Positions 5,536 through 7,194 of a DNA stretch of 7,194 bases are shown piece by piece. Below the pieces are notes generated by a model. It did no database searches. It saw only the letters and a list, made by a program, of their open reading frames with translations, and was not told where the DNA came from. A program made the translations under genes and the position numbers. The DNA comes from Bacillota bacterium. GTDB lineage: Bacteria; Bacillota; Clostridia; Peptostreptococcales; Anaerovoracaceae. The stretch lies in assembly GCA_017431395.1 (NCBI GenBank), contig JAFRLD010000228.1:1-7194 (forward strand), in the 5' to 3' direction. Position 1 is the stretch's first letter. The number at the start of each line of letters is the position of its first letter.

Positions 5536-7194
<1,659 letters not shown>

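Overview
This window reads as chromosomal housekeeping DNA from an anaerobic Firmicute, most likely a member of the Clostridia, with G+C a little above half by eye. Three things point there: a 56-residue 2[4Fe-4S] ferredoxin of the Clostridium type, a Rex redox repressor, and a groESL operon with a perfect CIRCE operator. The order tsaD, ABC-F ATPase, (small gene), rex and then groES-groEL also recalls the Bacillus subtilis tsaD-ydiF-moaC-rex...groES-groEL neighbourhood. No phage, IS, CRISPR, tRNA or rRNA signal was found.

Layout. Bases 3-3899 (+) hold a tightly packed cluster: tsaD (t6A tRNA modification), an ABC-F ATPase of the YdiF type (4-bp ATGA overlap), an acyl carrier protein (39-bp gap with its own RBS and a possible promoter) and rex (1-bp gap). 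A 12-bp terminator hairpin at 3905-3933 separates rex from a convergent 56-codon ferredoxin gene on the minus strand (3960-4130). The ferredoxin is transcribed divergently from a gene at 4236-5078 for a protein I do not recognise by name. That protein has an N-terminal Walker A P-loop domain and a C-terminal domain that looks like Asp23/Gls24. After a short terminator-like region come the groE promoter, CIRCE, a 5'-UTR hairpin and groES-groEL. The window ends exactly at the groEL stop codon.

How they fit together. tsaD and the ABC-F protein act on translation (tRNA decoding quality and ribosome function). ACP carries acyl groups. Rex senses NADH/NAD+ and ferredoxin carries low-potential electrons, so a redox theme runs through the middle of the window. 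groESL is a heat-shock operon under HrcA/CIRCE. The least ordinary element is the P-loop/Asp23-like two-domain protein and the compact divergent promoter region it shares with ferredoxin. The rest is well-known biology, and no clear-cut new system is visible.
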